64,000 nt of DNA from Chryseobacterium sp. KACC 21268 (GTDB lineage Bacteria > Bacteroidota > Bacteroidia > Flavobacteriales > Weeksellaceae): the NCBI GenBank assembly GCA_028736075.1, contig CP117875.1:2294001-2358000 (forward strand). Reading direction: 5' to 3'. The position numbers and the translations under genes were made by a program. Positions 9,183 through 18,123 of this stretch are shown here, in pieces. The stretch's first letter is position 1; every line of letters starts with the position of its first letter. Under the pieces are notes generated by a model. That model was not told the origin of the DNA, made no database searches, and was given only the letters and a program-made list of their open reading frames with translations.

Positions 9183-10235
9183 ATGAAAGAGATTTTAGAT
9201 CAAAAATTAAGAAAAGAGATTGGTTACCAAATCGTATTTTGGATCGCATTGCTTCTTTTTGGTATGGTCACAAATTATGGAGAACACGATAATCCTGATT
9301 TTAAAGAAATCTTCTTTTATGACCTGTGCCATTGGATATTTCAGATTATTGGAGCCAATTTTATTTATTTCATTCTCATTAGAAAGTATTTTGAATCTAA
9401 AAAGTATTTACTTTTCGCTATTTATTTTATTATCTCAATGTATGTTCTCGGTGTATTGAACCGTATGTTTATTGTTCATATTGCAGAGCCATTTTTTCTG
9501 ATCGAACCTAAGAATTCGATGGTCGAAATTCTAACAGATGTAAAATATCTCTTATTTCATTACAACTTACCTATCATTTCAGGATCGTTTATTTTTATTT
9601 CAGTGATGTTTATACTTCGGTATAAAAATGAGAAACAGAATACCCTTCAGCTTCAGAAAGAGAAATCCGAGCTGGAACTCAAAGCCTTGAAATCTCAGCT
9701 GAATCCTCATTTTTTATTCAATACACTCAACAATATTTATTCTTTGTCAATTGCAAATTCCAATGAAACTTCTCAATCAATAAGCAGGCTTTCGGATATT
9801 CTGGATTATATTCTCTACAAAGGACAAAAGGAAGTGGTCTCTATTTCCGAAGAACTTAAAATTATCGATGACTACATCGAGCTTGAAAAACTGCGCTACG
9901 ATGAACGTTTAAAGCTTATTAAAAATAAAGAGATTAAATTTCCTGCTTTTATACCACCATTGTTGTATTTGTCTTTTGTCGAAAATGCTTTTAAGCACGG
10001 CGCAGAAAAAACGATAGGAACTGCCGAGATTAAAATTTCTTTAGAAACCAAAGCTGAATTTTCTATCTTTAAGGTAGAGAATCAATACTTTGAAAAAAAG
10101 ACTGATGAAAAGGTTGGCATTGGGCTACAAAATATAAAAAAGCAACTCGATTTATATTACCGCAATCAATATTCATTGGAAATAAAGAAAGATAATAATT
10201 GGTTTATGATCAAATTAATGACACCAAGACAATGA
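9183..10235 (+). CDS. LytS-type sensor histidine kinase (His_kinase family)
   Basis: The 350-residue protein has four transmembrane helices in the first 150 residues, then a coiled linker and the His_kinase domain: SQLNPHFLFNTLNNIYS carries the phospho-accepting His176. The ATPase N-box follows as SFVENAFKHG near residue 267, with a G-box GIGLQNIKKQ near 318. It phosphorylates the LytTR regulator encoded next, with which it overlaps by four bases (ATGA at 10232-10235). Kinases of this type in Bacteroidota often lack a recognisable sensor domain, as here. The signal is unknown. Confidence 0.9.
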   Translation: MKEILDQKLRKEIGYQIVFWIALLLFGMVTNYGEHDNPDFKEIFFYDLCHWIFQIIGANFIYFILIRKYFESKKYLLFAIYFIISMYVLGVLNRMFIVHIAEPFFLIEPKNSMVEILTDVKYLLFHYNLPIISGSFIFISVMFILRYKNEKQNTLQLQKEKSELELKALKSQLNPHFLFNTLNNIYSLSIANSNETSQSISRLSDILDYILYKGQKEVVSISEELKIIDDYIELEKLRYDERLKLIKNKEIKFPAFIPPLLYLSFVENAFKHGAEKTIGTAEIKISLETKAEFSIFKVENQYFEKKTDEKVGIGLQNIKKQLDLYYRNQYSLEIKKDNNWFMIKLMTPRQ

Positions 10236-10930
10236 TTAATTGCATCATTATAGATGATGAGCCACTGGCAGTCCAACTTTTAGAAAATCATATTTCTAAA
10301 ATAGATAATTTGAAGCTCATTACTACGGGGAAAAATGCACTAGAGGCTTACAGAATTCTGCAGACACAAAATGTCGATTTGATGTTTTTGGATATCCAGA
10401 TGCCTGATTTAAATGGTATTGAATTTTTAAAGTCCCTCCATAAGAAACCTAAAACGATTTTCACGACTGCGTATCGCGAATTTGCTCTGGATGGATTTGA
10501 GCTTGAAGCTGTTGATTATTTGTTAAAACCTATTACGTTCGAACGTTTTTTCAAGTCCGTAGATAGAGTGTTAAGGAATGTCGTTAAAGAAAAAGATGAT
10601 GATTTTTTGATCTTGAAGTCAGAAGGATTTAATAGAAAAATATTTCTTAGAAATATTATTTATATTGAAAGCGTTGGAAACGACATTAGGGTTGTACTAA
10701 ATGATGAGGTTTTGAAAGTTCTTAAAATGTCCATTTCAGACCTTGCTTCAAAACTTGATCAAAAAAAATTTATAAGGATTCACCGATCTTTTATTATCAA
10801 TCAGGATCAGGTAACCGCCACCAGTAATAATGAAGCTTTAGTTGGGAAAATACTCATTCCGGTGGGAAGAAGTTTTCGGAAAGAGTTTGCTGAATTTGTT
10901 AAACAATTTTCAGCTAAGGGGCTGCTTTGA
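10232..10930 (+). CDS. LytTR family response regulator
   Basis: A 232-residue regulator. The receiver domain (1-120) shows IIIDDEP at 5-11, the phosphorylation site FLDIQMPD with Asp54, and LKPI for the conserved Lys. The LytTR DNA-binding domain fills the C-terminal 110 residues (ILKSEGFNRKIFLRNIIYIE, then FIRIHRSFIINQDQV). I chose ATG 10232 because it overlaps the kinase stop as ATGA and starts exactly at the receiver domain; the frame is open 33 bases further upstream. Targets cannot be read from the sequence. Confidence 0.9.
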   Translation: MINCIIIDDEPLAVQLLENHISKIDNLKLITTGKNALEAYRILQTQNVDLMFLDIQMPDLNGIEFLKSLHKKPKTIFTTAYREFALDGFELEAVDYLLKPITFERFFKSVDRVLRNVVKEKDDDFLILKSEGFNRKIFLRNIIYIESVGNDIRVVLNDEVLKVLKMSISDLASKLDQKKFIRIHRSFIINQDQVTATSNNEALVGKILIPVGRSFRKEFAEFVKQFSAKGLL

Positions 10931-11016
10931 CCCGTCACTCATATTTGTTTATAGAGCGATATGATGCTAAATTATAAATAATCGTCATGTTTTTAATCGT
11001 ATTTCTAATATGATAT

Positions 11017-11220
11017 TCAGTATTTCGGTGTTAAAATTTTATCTGCTACTGCGATGAGTTCATTCTGAGTATTCTGGTCTGCCTCATTAGAAAGCAGAAC
11101 AATACCTGAATTTGATTCAGGATGAAAAGACCGTCAAATCTAGAATCGTACAGCCAGATCTCCCCCCACACAGCTGATTGAAGAATCATTTGCGAAGCCC
11201 CTTTTTAGAACCATAAAGTG
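11017..11220 (-). pseudogene. 3' relic of a serine hydrolase (class C beta-lactamase-like) gene
   Basis: Reading the minus strand towards 11017 gives a GGDLAVRF segment, two stop codons, then FHPESNSGIVLLSNEADQ and ELIAVADKIL, ending at TGA. The FxPxxNxGIVxLSN pattern is the conserved C-terminal strand of beta-lactamase/penicillin-binding-type serine hydrolases. Only the last 65 codons survive, and none of the catalytic SxxK or YxN motifs. Confidence 0.5.
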
Positions 11221-11257
11221 TATAGTACCTCCACGAGTAGATTATGAAATGACTGGA

Positions 11258-11295
11258 GACAATAAATTCCCGACTTATGTCGGGAATTTATTGTC
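11258..11295. terminator. Perfect 17-bp inverted repeat, probable bidirectional terminator
   Basis: GACAATAAATTCCCGAC at 11258-11274 is the exact reverse complement of 11279-11295, with a 4-base loop. It lies between two transcription units that both end towards it (LytTR regulator and the 594-residue gene). There is no long T-run, so a different role such as a small mobile repeat is possible. Confidence 0.55.
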
Positions 11296-11410
11296 AGAAA
11301 AGTAATGTTGAATCACTTAGCTTATGTTTTGCTATCACAAATACAATAAACTTTCTTTGGTTTTTAGTTCTAAGAATAATATTAGAATTAACTTTTGTTC
11401 TAAATTGATA

Positions 11411-13195
11411 TTACAATCTTAAGAGCAACTTACATTTTTGAAGATCTTGAAGATTCCTAAGTATGTCTCCCTGTGGAAAAGAGGGATTTGTAAACAGATC
11501 TTCGTAATAAGAGATTCCATTTAAAAGATTTTGTCTGAAGTTATCCCATTTCTTCTCACTGGAAGCGTTCATTTCAATCAAAGATTCTGAAAGACCATTC
11601 TTCAGATAATCTACATACATTTTAAGTTCATTGATAAACATATTGGGACGATAAATCGCTGCTAGTACATCAGCAGTGCCATAGATATGCTTTATCATTT
11701 GTGACAAAGAAACCGACTTATCAAAATACGCAAGATTTGGTCCCGGGCAAATGACAACACCCTGATCTTCGCCTTTGATTTCGATCTTGTTCTCAATATA
11801 GGATGAGTTTGCCAGTCCTACGCATAAGCATGCTTTTTCGGTTATTTCTTTTTCTTTCTTTTTGAATTGATTTAATGGTAATGTTCTTTTTTCTTTTTCT
11901 AACTGTTCAAACTTCAAAGTCTGGTACTTCGTAGAAGCCATACACAGACCCTCAGGAGAAAATTCCTTATTCAATGCCAAAAATTTCTTTGGGCAGGAAC
12001 TCCCAAAACGATCATTGGCCTGTTTAGCTCTCCTGTTTATTTCGTTTGATGTACCTTTAACAGTATTAAATAAAGTACCCAAAGGAGAAAGATTGCTCAG
12101 GTAAAAATCATCTTCCCCGGAATTTTCAAGTAATTCTCTTGTTTCGGAATCGACCGATGTCGCTTCAGGAACAAGCAGAAAAGGAGATCCCCATCCAACG
12201 CTGTCCATATGGTAATGTGACAGGAGAAACTCATGTTCCTCAGAAGTTCCTACACCACCCTGAACGGTGATCTTCAGCTCAAATGGTCCTGATGGGAAAG
12301 GTTTCGATTTTTGTTGCAAGGCAGGAATCAGCAAATGATGGGCGCTTTCTGCCAATTCATTTCGTCGTTGTTTGAATTCTTCTAAAATAGGCCCCAACAG
12401 AAGTCCATCCGTAGCAAAGGCGTGACCGCCACAATTCAGACCTGATTCTATTCTGTACTCCGATACCCACAAGCCTTTTTTTGCTAAAAACTGACCTTGT
12501 ATCATAGCAGAGCGGAAGTCACTGACCTTTAAGATAATTTTCTTCTTGAGTTGATGGTTGACATCCGGATAGAAATCCTCAAACTGTTCTATGTAACTGT
12601 ACAATCTTGGATTCATACCAGCTGAAAGTACAAGTGAAGAGGAGAGTTTGCTTTGCGCAAAACCACGCAGGGATGCATGGGCATCATTATATATTATCGG
12701 TAATTGTTCCTTATTTTTATAATTATCCTTATCAACTTTTGTCATAATATTGACATCAATGCTACCGGGCGATAGGTGATCGTTAAGATAATTTTTCAAC
12801 ATTGAATTTCCATCACCATGGGATTGCAATAATTTCTGTAACTCAAACCTGATCTTCGAAGTGTTGGGAAGTATATCTATGAAATTGATCAATGACTGCT
12901 TTTTATTGATCAGTTCTTCTTTGAAAGCTTTAAATTTTTGATTGACTATATCGTCCACCAAGTCAAGATACGCAGTGATCCTACCTGCGCGGTGGTCATC
13001 GGCCTTTACTGTTATTGCTAAAAAATCGAAATTGAATTTATGGCTGTAGAATTTTCGCATTTTTTCGATGATTTCATCATCAATGATGGAAATGACGGAG
13101 GATATTCCAAATTGTGCCACACGGATAGGCGTATCGATCGTAAAGGCGATACCCATCACAGGAATATGGAAATTGTGTAAAGATTTGTTGCTCAT
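11411..13195 (-). CDS. Large protein of unknown function downstream of the cbb3 oxidase genes (TIM-barrel-like)
   Basis: I cannot name this 594-residue soluble protein. Its N-terminus (GIAFTIDTPIRVAQFGISSV) and the segments LNCGGHAFATDGLLLGP and TVQGGVGTSEEHEF recall the TIM barrels of nitronate monooxygenase/IMPDH-type flavoproteins, where GGxGT-like loops hold FMN phosphate. The C-terminal third has a set of cysteines: SSCPKKF, GLCMAS, KACLCVGLANS and VICPGPN, which could bind a metal or iron-sulfur cluster. It lies 46 bases behind ccoP on the same strand, so it is probably co-transcribed with the oxidase. A redox or maturation role is a guess. Confidence 0.6.
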   Translation of the reverse strand: MSNKSLHNFHIPVMGIAFTIDTPIRVAQFGISSVISIIDDEIIEKMRKFYSHKFNFDFLAITVKADDHRAGRITAYLDLVDDIVNQKFKAFKEELINKKQSLINFIDILPNTSKIRFELQKLLQSHGDGNSMLKNYLNDHLSPGSIDVNIMTKVDKDNYKNKEQLPIIYNDAHASLRGFAQSKLSSSLVLSAGMNPRLYSYIEQFEDFYPDVNHQLKKKIILKVSDFRSAMIQGQFLAKKGLWVSEYRIESGLNCGGHAFATDGLLLGPILEEFKQRRNELAESAHHLLIPALQQKSKPFPSGPFELKITVQGGVGTSEEHEFLLSHYHMDSVGWGSPFLLVPEATSVDSETRELLENSGEDDFYLSNLSPLGTLFNTVKGTSNEINRRAKQANDRFGSSCPKKFLALNKEFSPEGLCMASTKYQTLKFEQLEKEKRTLPLNQFKKKEKEITEKACLCVGLANSSYIENKIEIKGEDQGVVICPGPNLAYFDKSVSLSQMIKHIYGTADVLAAIYRPNMFINELKMYVDYLKNGLSESLIEMNASSEKKWDNFRQNLLNGISYYEDLFTNPSFPQGDILRNLQDLQKCKLLLRL

Positions 13196-13241
13196 TTTTA
13201 TTAGTAGAACTTTCGTAAATTAAAATTTTGACACGTGTAGA

Positions 13242-14117
13242 TTATTCCTGCCAATGGGCTTCCTCTCCCTGAGGTGCAGCAGCGCCTTGCGCTTCTGTAA
13301 TTGATGCTTTTTCCTTATTGATATGATAGATATAAGCTGCCACTTTCTCCGCTTCTCTTCCGCTGATTGTACCTTCTTTAATGAAAGGGCGCATGGCTGG
13401 GTTGTTGGGAGACCCATTTTCAAGCATCCAGAATACATTTTTAAACAGTGTTTTTTGCTTGATATTGATCCATTGATTATCGGTTAGATTAGGACCTATC
13501 CCACCTTTTCCTGATTCAGAATGACAGGAAATACAATTCGTCTTAAAGATCTGCTCACCTTCTGCGATATTCTCCGAATCATATACGGCAGTTTCTATAT
13601 CTACAGGTGGTGCCATTTTCTCATATTCCTTAATAGAGGCAAGCTGCATTCGGCTTTCTTCCTGATATTCAGCATCAGGATGTGCATAATCTGTAAATGT
13701 GAAAGCAATAAGGTAGACGACACAGGAAATTATCGTAAAATAAAACAGACCAAGCCACCATTTCGGCAATGCATTGTCTAATTCGGTGATGCCATCGAAA
13801 CCGTGATCGATGAGAAGTTGCTTTTCTTCAAACGGCGATTGTTTCCTGAAGGCTGAATTCCACAATTTCTGGAAGTAGGGGACTGCTTTATCACTTAAAT
13901 ATATTTTCTTCTCCTCATCAGACAGAAGTTTGAAATTGGCATTTTCTACAAGATCTCCAATCGAATTCAGGATCAGAAGAAGAAGACAGACGATCACCAG
14001 CAGGCCCCAGAAAAATGGTGTTTTTAAGTAACCGGGATTAGCAAACATTTGAAAAGTAACAAATATAGATACTGCTGTGACAGCAATATAAATTGAAATT
14101 GGAGTTCTTGTTTTCAT
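13242..14117 (-). CDS. ccoP: cbb3-type cytochrome c oxidase subunit III (CcoP)
   Basis: The 291-residue protein has two N-terminal transmembrane helices (8-26, 35-52), a third near 120-142 and a periplasmic cytochrome c domain. The segment HGFDGITELDNALPKWW (105-121) is the hallmark N-terminal motif of FixP/CcoP. One heme c site, CISCH (195-199), is visible with a later Met ligand candidate (PAMRPF). Proteobacterial CcoP has two heme sites; the single-heme form is usual in Bacteroidota. It passes electrons to the catalytic subunit encoded just upstream (23-base gap, leaving no room for ccoQ). Confidence 0.92.
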   Translation of the reverse strand: MKTRTPISIYIAVTAVSIFVTFQMFANPGYLKTPFFWGLLVIVCLLLLILNSIGDLVENANFKLLSDEEKKIYLSDKAVPYFQKLWNSAFRKQSPFEEKQLLIDHGFDGITELDNALPKWWLGLFYFTIISCVVYLIAFTFTDYAHPDAEYQEESRMQLASIKEYEKMAPPVDIETAVYDSENIAEGEQIFKTNCISCHSESGKGGIGPNLTDNQWINIKQKTLFKNVFWMLENGSPNNPAMRPFIKEGTISGREAEKVAAYIYHINKEKASITEAQGAAAPQGEEAHWQE

Positions 14118-14140
14118 TTCAGTGGAGATTTCGGATTACA

Positions 14141-16420
14141 TTATTTGATGCCGGCTGTTTTTATTTCCGTGGTTCTGATATCTGTTCCCAGTCTTTGCAG
14201 ATAGGCGATCAATGCAATGATCTCCCTCTGTTCGATTGGAACAAATGAATTTCCCTTCGATATCTTTTCTTTTTCCATCTGATCTTTCAGGTCTGCAGCT
14301 TCTGAGTAAATCCTTCTGACAATGGCTTTGGACTGATTGTCCGCCCATTGATCAGCGGAATCTACCTCTGCTTTTGTGTAGGGTACATCAAAGGTATTTT
14401 TCATCAGCTTTATTTTAGCGACCATTTGACTACGATCCAGCCTATTTGTGATCAGCCATGGAAAACGCGGCATAATTGAGCCTGCTGATGTAATTCGTGG
14501 ATTGTACATATGCTTGAAATGCCATGAGTCTGGATTTTTCTGACCTTCACGCTGAAGATCCGGTCCTGTTCTTTTGGAACCCCATAGAAATGGTCGGTCG
14601 TAGACGAATTCTCCGGCTTTTGAGTATTGACCGTTTTTACCGTCAAATCTCATCACTTCGTCTCGGAAAGGTCTTATCATCTGCGAATGGCAGGAATTAC
14701 AGCCCTCACGTATATAGAGGTCTCTGCCCTCTAACTCAAGCGGTGAGTAAGGTTTTACGGATGATAATTGCGTCACATTGCTTTTTATGGTCAGGGTAGG
14801 AACAATTTCCACCAATCCACCGATAGAGATCGCAATAAAAGCAAAAACAGATAAAAGATGGGGCGTTCTTTCCAGCCATATATGCCAACCTTCGCCTTGC
14901 CTTCTTGATGTACCAACATTCGCTAAAGCATTGGCTTCCGCAGGAACATCTTTTTGAAATAATCCCGCCTTAATTGTTTTAAAGATATTGATCACCATTA
15001 ATATGGCACCACCTAGGTAGAAAAGTCCACCTAAGAATCTCATTTTAAAATAGGGGAGTATAGCAGTAACAGTATCCAGCCAGTTTTTGTAGACCAATGT
15101 ACCGTCAGGATTAAACTGTTTCCACATCAAACCTTGAGTAAAACCTGCAATATACATAGGGACGGCATAGAAGATGATCCCTAAAGTTCCCAACCAGAAA
15201 TGCCAGTTCGATAATTTTTTGGACCATATTTTTGTTCTCCACATTACGGGGACCAAGTAATAGATTACCCCAAATGCCATAAAACCATTCCACCCTAACG
15301 CTCCTAAATGCACGTGACCAATGACCCAGTCTGTATAATGGCCGATCTTATTCAAAGATTTTGTGGCAAGCAAAGGTCCTTCAAATGTTGCCATTCCGTA
15401 ACAGGTCACCGCAACAACAAAGAATTTAAGAATTGGGTCTTCACGTACTTTATCCCAGGCACCTCTCAATGTCAGGAGCCCATTCAGCATTCCGCCCCAG
15501 GAAGGTGCAATAAGCATAATGGAGAATCCCGTTCCTACCGCCTGTGCCCATGCCGGCAATGCAGTATATTGAAGATGATGAGGGCCTGCCCAGAGATACA
15601 CAAAGATCAAAGACCAAAAATGAATAATCGATAATTTATAAGAGAACACAGGGCGATTTGCTGCTTTTGGAAGGAAGTAATACATCAATCCTAAAACAGG
15701 AGTCGTCAGTACGAATGCTACTGCATTATGACCGTACCACCACTGAACCAAAGCATCTTTAACACCTGAATAAGCAGAATATGATTTCCAACTGGTAAAA
15801 GATAACGGAATTTCCAGATTATTGAAAATATGAAGCATCGCAACAGCGATCCAGGTGGCAATGTAAAACCAAATGGCAACATAAAGGTGTCGGACACGTC
15901 TCTTGATGATCGTTCCGAACATATTGATTCCAAAGATCACCCAAGATATAGTGATCAGAATATCGATCGGCCATTCGTGCTCTGCGTATTCCTTTGATGT
16001 ATTGATTCCCATCAGGAAAGTTATAACTACGGCAATGATCATTAGTTGCCAGCTCCAGAAATGGATCCAAGACAAGGTGTCGCTATACATTCTGGTTTTC
16101 AAAAGCCGTTGCATACTGTAATAGGCGCCACAGAAAAATGAGTTGCAGACAAAGGCAAAGATCACTGCACTGGTATGTAGCATTCTGATCCTTCCAAATC
16201 CCATGGCACCCTGCGAATTGATCAGTCCCTGAATATTACCGCTCCTTAAACTCTGAATGGTCGTATCATCCGTCCCAAATAAAAATTCAGGCAATTCAGG
16301 ATAGAACAGCATCAAAGCAGCGGTTAGACCTAAGATAAATCCAATAATACCAAATGTGACCGTTGCATAGAGAAATGCTCTGACAATCTGATTGTCATAA
16401 TGAAATTTTTGTGTTTCCAT
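14141..16420 (-). CDS. ccoNO: cbb3-type cytochrome c oxidase subunits I and II fused (CcoNO)
   Basis: This 759-residue fusion joins CcoN (about 1-500), the 12-helix heme-copper catalytic subunit, to CcoO (about 530-759), a membrane-anchored monoheme cytochrome c. CcoN ligands are visible in RMLHTSAVIFAF, WWYGHNAVAFVLT, GPHHLQYTALP and DWVIGHVHLGALGWNG. The CcoO heme site is GCNSCHSQMIRPFRDE with CxxCH at 574-578. The enzyme is a high-affinity terminal oxidase reducing O2 in the inner membrane under low oxygen. Such ccoN-ccoO fusion is a known Bacteroidota arrangement. It starts the operon with ccoP and the 594-residue protein. Confidence 0.95.
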   Translation of the reverse strand: METQKFHYDNQIVRAFLYATVTFGIIGFILGLTAALMLFYPELPEFLFGTDDTTIQSLRSGNIQGLINSQGAMGFGRIRMLHTSAVIFAFVCNSFFCGAYYSMQRLLKTRMYSDTLSWIHFWSWQLMIIAVVITFLMGINTSKEYAEHEWPIDILITISWVIFGINMFGTIIKRRVRHLYVAIWFYIATWIAVAMLHIFNNLEIPLSFTSWKSYSAYSGVKDALVQWWYGHNAVAFVLTTPVLGLMYYFLPKAANRPVFSYKLSIIHFWSLIFVYLWAGPHHLQYTALPAWAQAVGTGFSIMLIAPSWGGMLNGLLTLRGAWDKVREDPILKFFVVAVTCYGMATFEGPLLATKSLNKIGHYTDWVIGHVHLGALGWNGFMAFGVIYYLVPVMWRTKIWSKKLSNWHFWLGTLGIIFYAVPMYIAGFTQGLMWKQFNPDGTLVYKNWLDTVTAILPYFKMRFLGGLFYLGGAILMVINIFKTIKAGLFQKDVPAEANALANVGTSRRQGEGWHIWLERTPHLLSVFAFIAISIGGLVEIVPTLTIKSNVTQLSSVKPYSPLELEGRDLYIREGCNSCHSQMIRPFRDEVMRFDGKNGQYSKAGEFVYDRPFLWGSKRTGPDLQREGQKNPDSWHFKHMYNPRITSAGSIMPRFPWLITNRLDRSQMVAKIKLMKNTFDVPYTKAEVDSADQWADNQSKAIVRRIYSEAADLKDQMEKEKISKGNSFVPIEQREIIALIAYLQRLGTDIRTTEIKTAGIK

Positions 16421-16535
16421 AATTCCTTTGTTAACTGGAAAAAAAAATATTTTTCAAAAGGGTATCCACATCGTAGCTTCCTTTATCAATATAAATATCA
16501 TAGTCCGGTTTTTATGTTTTGACAAAGGTATTTGG

Positions 16536-16543
16536 TAACTTTG
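16536..16543 (+). promoter_or_regulatory. Bacteroidota -7 box (TAACTTTG)
   Basis: TAACTTTG fits TAnnTTTG, preceded by TTTTGACA about 14 bases upstream, closer than the usual 19-20. It faces the XRE gene starting at 16601. The same 180-base gap must also carry the promoter of the divergent ccoNO operon. Confidence 0.4.
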
Positions 16544-16600
16544 TTTGGTACTATTAGATAAACTTCTAAAGTATACTGAAAACTACTAAAAACAGGAGCA

Positions 16601-16894
16601 ATGAATTTGTGTGGCAAAAGCATCAGAAAAATCAGAAGGGAAAAGGATTTTACCCAGGAGTATATGGCTTTTGAGATGGGAATCTCCCAGAAAGCCTACT
16701 CGGATATTGAAAATGCAAAGGTTAAGATCAACCTTGATATTTTAAATAAAATATCGGGGATATTGGGAATCAAACCTTCAGATGTTTGCAGCATCAGTGA
16801 CCAATGTGGTGGGGGGCATTACGAGACCAAATATAATGAACTCCTTGATTTTATGAAGAAAAACAATATTTCTTTACCTGAAGAACTTTCATAG
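16601..16894 (+). CDS. XRE family helix-turn-helix regulator
   Basis: A 97-residue DNA-binding protein: the Cro/C1-type HTH spans residues 5-60 (IRKIRREKDFTQEYMAFEMG, then ISQKAYSDIENAKVKI). A short tail with CSISDQCGGGHYETK and a helical end follows. It is divergent from the cbb3 operon and sits at the border between chromosome-like and element-like DNA. It could regulate either its own unit or the radC cassette beyond it. Function otherwise unknown. Confidence 0.8.
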   Translation: MNLCGKSIRKIRREKDFTQEYMAFEMGISQKAYSDIENAKVKINLDILNKISGILGIKPSDVCSISDQCGGGHYETKYNELLDFMKKNNISLPEELS

Positions 16895-17089
16895 CTAAAA
16901 TTGATCACTGTTTATTAACTTACACCATTACAGACTCTTTTTGAGTCATAAATACTAGATTTGCTCTTCATTTTAATTTTTAAAGTAGTAATCAAGTTAT
17001 GAAAGAACTTATCGAGAAGATCAACAACAGCATTCGCTGATCATAATCTGATTGCCGCACTTGCATCTGAGGTCACCTGATTTTCTATA

Positions 17090-17290
17090 GCAAAAATATT
17101 CCGTGAACACTGCGGGAAAAAATCTTTTTGGGTATCCGGGATCGGAGATCCCAAACCCTCCACAAAAAAATTTCAAGCTTTCATCAATGTTCTTTCTTAT
17201 TGTTTTCAAGGTATTGATTACAGTTTTCCTTGTGCCTGCCTGAATGGTAATCCGCATAGAAAAAGTCAGAAACCTCACAAGATGCAATTG
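17090..17290. repeat. Left flanking element of the radC cassette (copy 1)
   Basis: Shared blocks with 49560-49732 occur in the same order: TTTCTATA near 17082, then ACAAAAA/ATTTCAAGCTTTC near 17163, a small hairpin (CAAT/ATTG here, CCTCCA/TGGAGG there), TTGTGCCTG near 17230 and GAAAAAGTC.GAAACCTCA near 17260. A perfect hairpin GGGATC-GGA-GATCCC at 17138-17152 is present only here. Overall identity is low, so this is a diverged family member. Confidence 0.5.
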
Positions 17291-17322
17291 CAGTTCATTG
17301 AAATTTTGATCCTTATTATTCT

Positions 17323-17510
17323 ATTGGTATAAATCATCTTATCAGATGTTGATATAAAATATCTCAAAAGACATTGGTATAAATCAACTGATCACATTCT
17401 TTAATAAATCGATTAATCAGATTTTTATACAAACCACTTCGTCAGAAGTTATTAAAATCAATTGGTCAAAGATGAGTATACTTTAATTCATCAGATGATA
17501 CGCTAAAATA
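17323..17510. repeat. Direct repeats and dyads upstream of radC
   Basis: ATTGGTATAAATCA occurs at 17323-17336 and 17373-17386, exactly 50 bases apart, with a partial third copy (ATTGGTCAAAGAT) near 17461. Short perfect dyads lie between: CATCT-TATC-AGATG, ACTTC-GTCA-GAAGT and TCATC-A-GATGA. Spacing suggests protein-binding sites. Confidence 0.5.
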
Positions 17511-17619
17511 AAGGATAGAAAAAGGTCAAAATTTCCTTCAAGCTGCAATTACAGAATCTACAGGTTTTTAAATGTAAGTGCGGGAAAATCAGGTCTCCGC
17601 CGTACTCGGAGCAGGTAAT

Positions 17620-18063
17620 ATGAAATTCAATATTGTCAACGACATTAAATTGAGCTACTCAAGAAAGGGAAATTGTGAAAGGTCTATATCATCGTCAGCG
17701 GATGCGGTTGATGTTTTCAGGGAACATTTTGATGCGGATCAAATGGACTACAGGGAATCTTTCTATGCGCTGTACCTGAATCAGGCAAATAAGGTGCTGG
17801 GAATTAAGAAAATATCTGAATGCGGAATTTCTTCGACATTGGTAGATGTGAGAATTATTATGCAGGCGGCACTTCTCTGCAATGCTTCGGGGATCATTGT
17901 TTCCCACAATCATCCTTCAGGAAATTTAAAGCCGTCAAGTTGTGATATTAAGATGACGGCACAGATCAAAGAGGCGGCGAAGATTCTGAGTATGTCGTTG
18001 CTGGATCATGTGATCCTGACATCGGCTTCTCATTATTCGTTTGCGGATGATGGGATGATATGA
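17620..18063 (+). CDS. radC: RadC family JAMM (JAB/MPN+) protein
   Basis: The 147-residue protein is a RadC-type JAB domain without the N-terminal helix-hairpin-helix of chromosomal RadC. The zinc motif is visible as SHNHPSGNLKPSSCD (HxHPSGx8D), with a catalytic Glu candidate upstream. RadC proteins of this short form are typical of Bacteroidota mobile elements; a hydrolase role is expected but the substrate is unknown. I prefer ATG 17620, preceded by GGAGCAGGTAAT, over the GTG at 17578, which is in frame. A decayed copy lies at 5284. It heads a three-gene unit ending at the terminator at 19465. Confidence 0.88.
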   Translation: MKFNIVNDIKLSYSRKGNCERSISSSADAVDVFREHFDADQMDYRESFYALYLNQANKVLGIKKISECGISSTLVDVRIIMQAALLCNASGIIVSHNHPSGNLKPSSCDIKMTAQIKEAAKILSMSLLDHVILTSASHYSFADDGMI

Positions 18064-18123
18064 GTAGTAAAATAATAAGCAATTAAAAAATAATAGGATC
18101 AAATAATATCTAAAATCAAGATC

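Larger units (their letters stand above)
10931..11410. other. Intergenic region with a beta-lactamase relic and a long inverted repeat
   Basis: It holds the gene relic at 11017-11220 and the 17-bp inverted repeat at 11258-11295. Nothing else is recognised. Confidence 0.5.
16895..17619. other. Non-coding leader of the radC cassette
   Basis: No gene is supported. An ATG at 16999 opens only 13 codons (MKELIEKINNSIR), perhaps a cut-off gene start. The rest holds a structured element (17090-17290) that resembles the region before ssb, and a cluster of short repeats and dyads (17323-17510). Confidence 0.5.

Noticed and set aside
17021-17287. 88-codon minus-strand frame over the left flanking element
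   Set aside because: It overlaps conserved hairpins and has no ortholog-like pattern; the ssb-side copy carries an unrelated frame over the same element.
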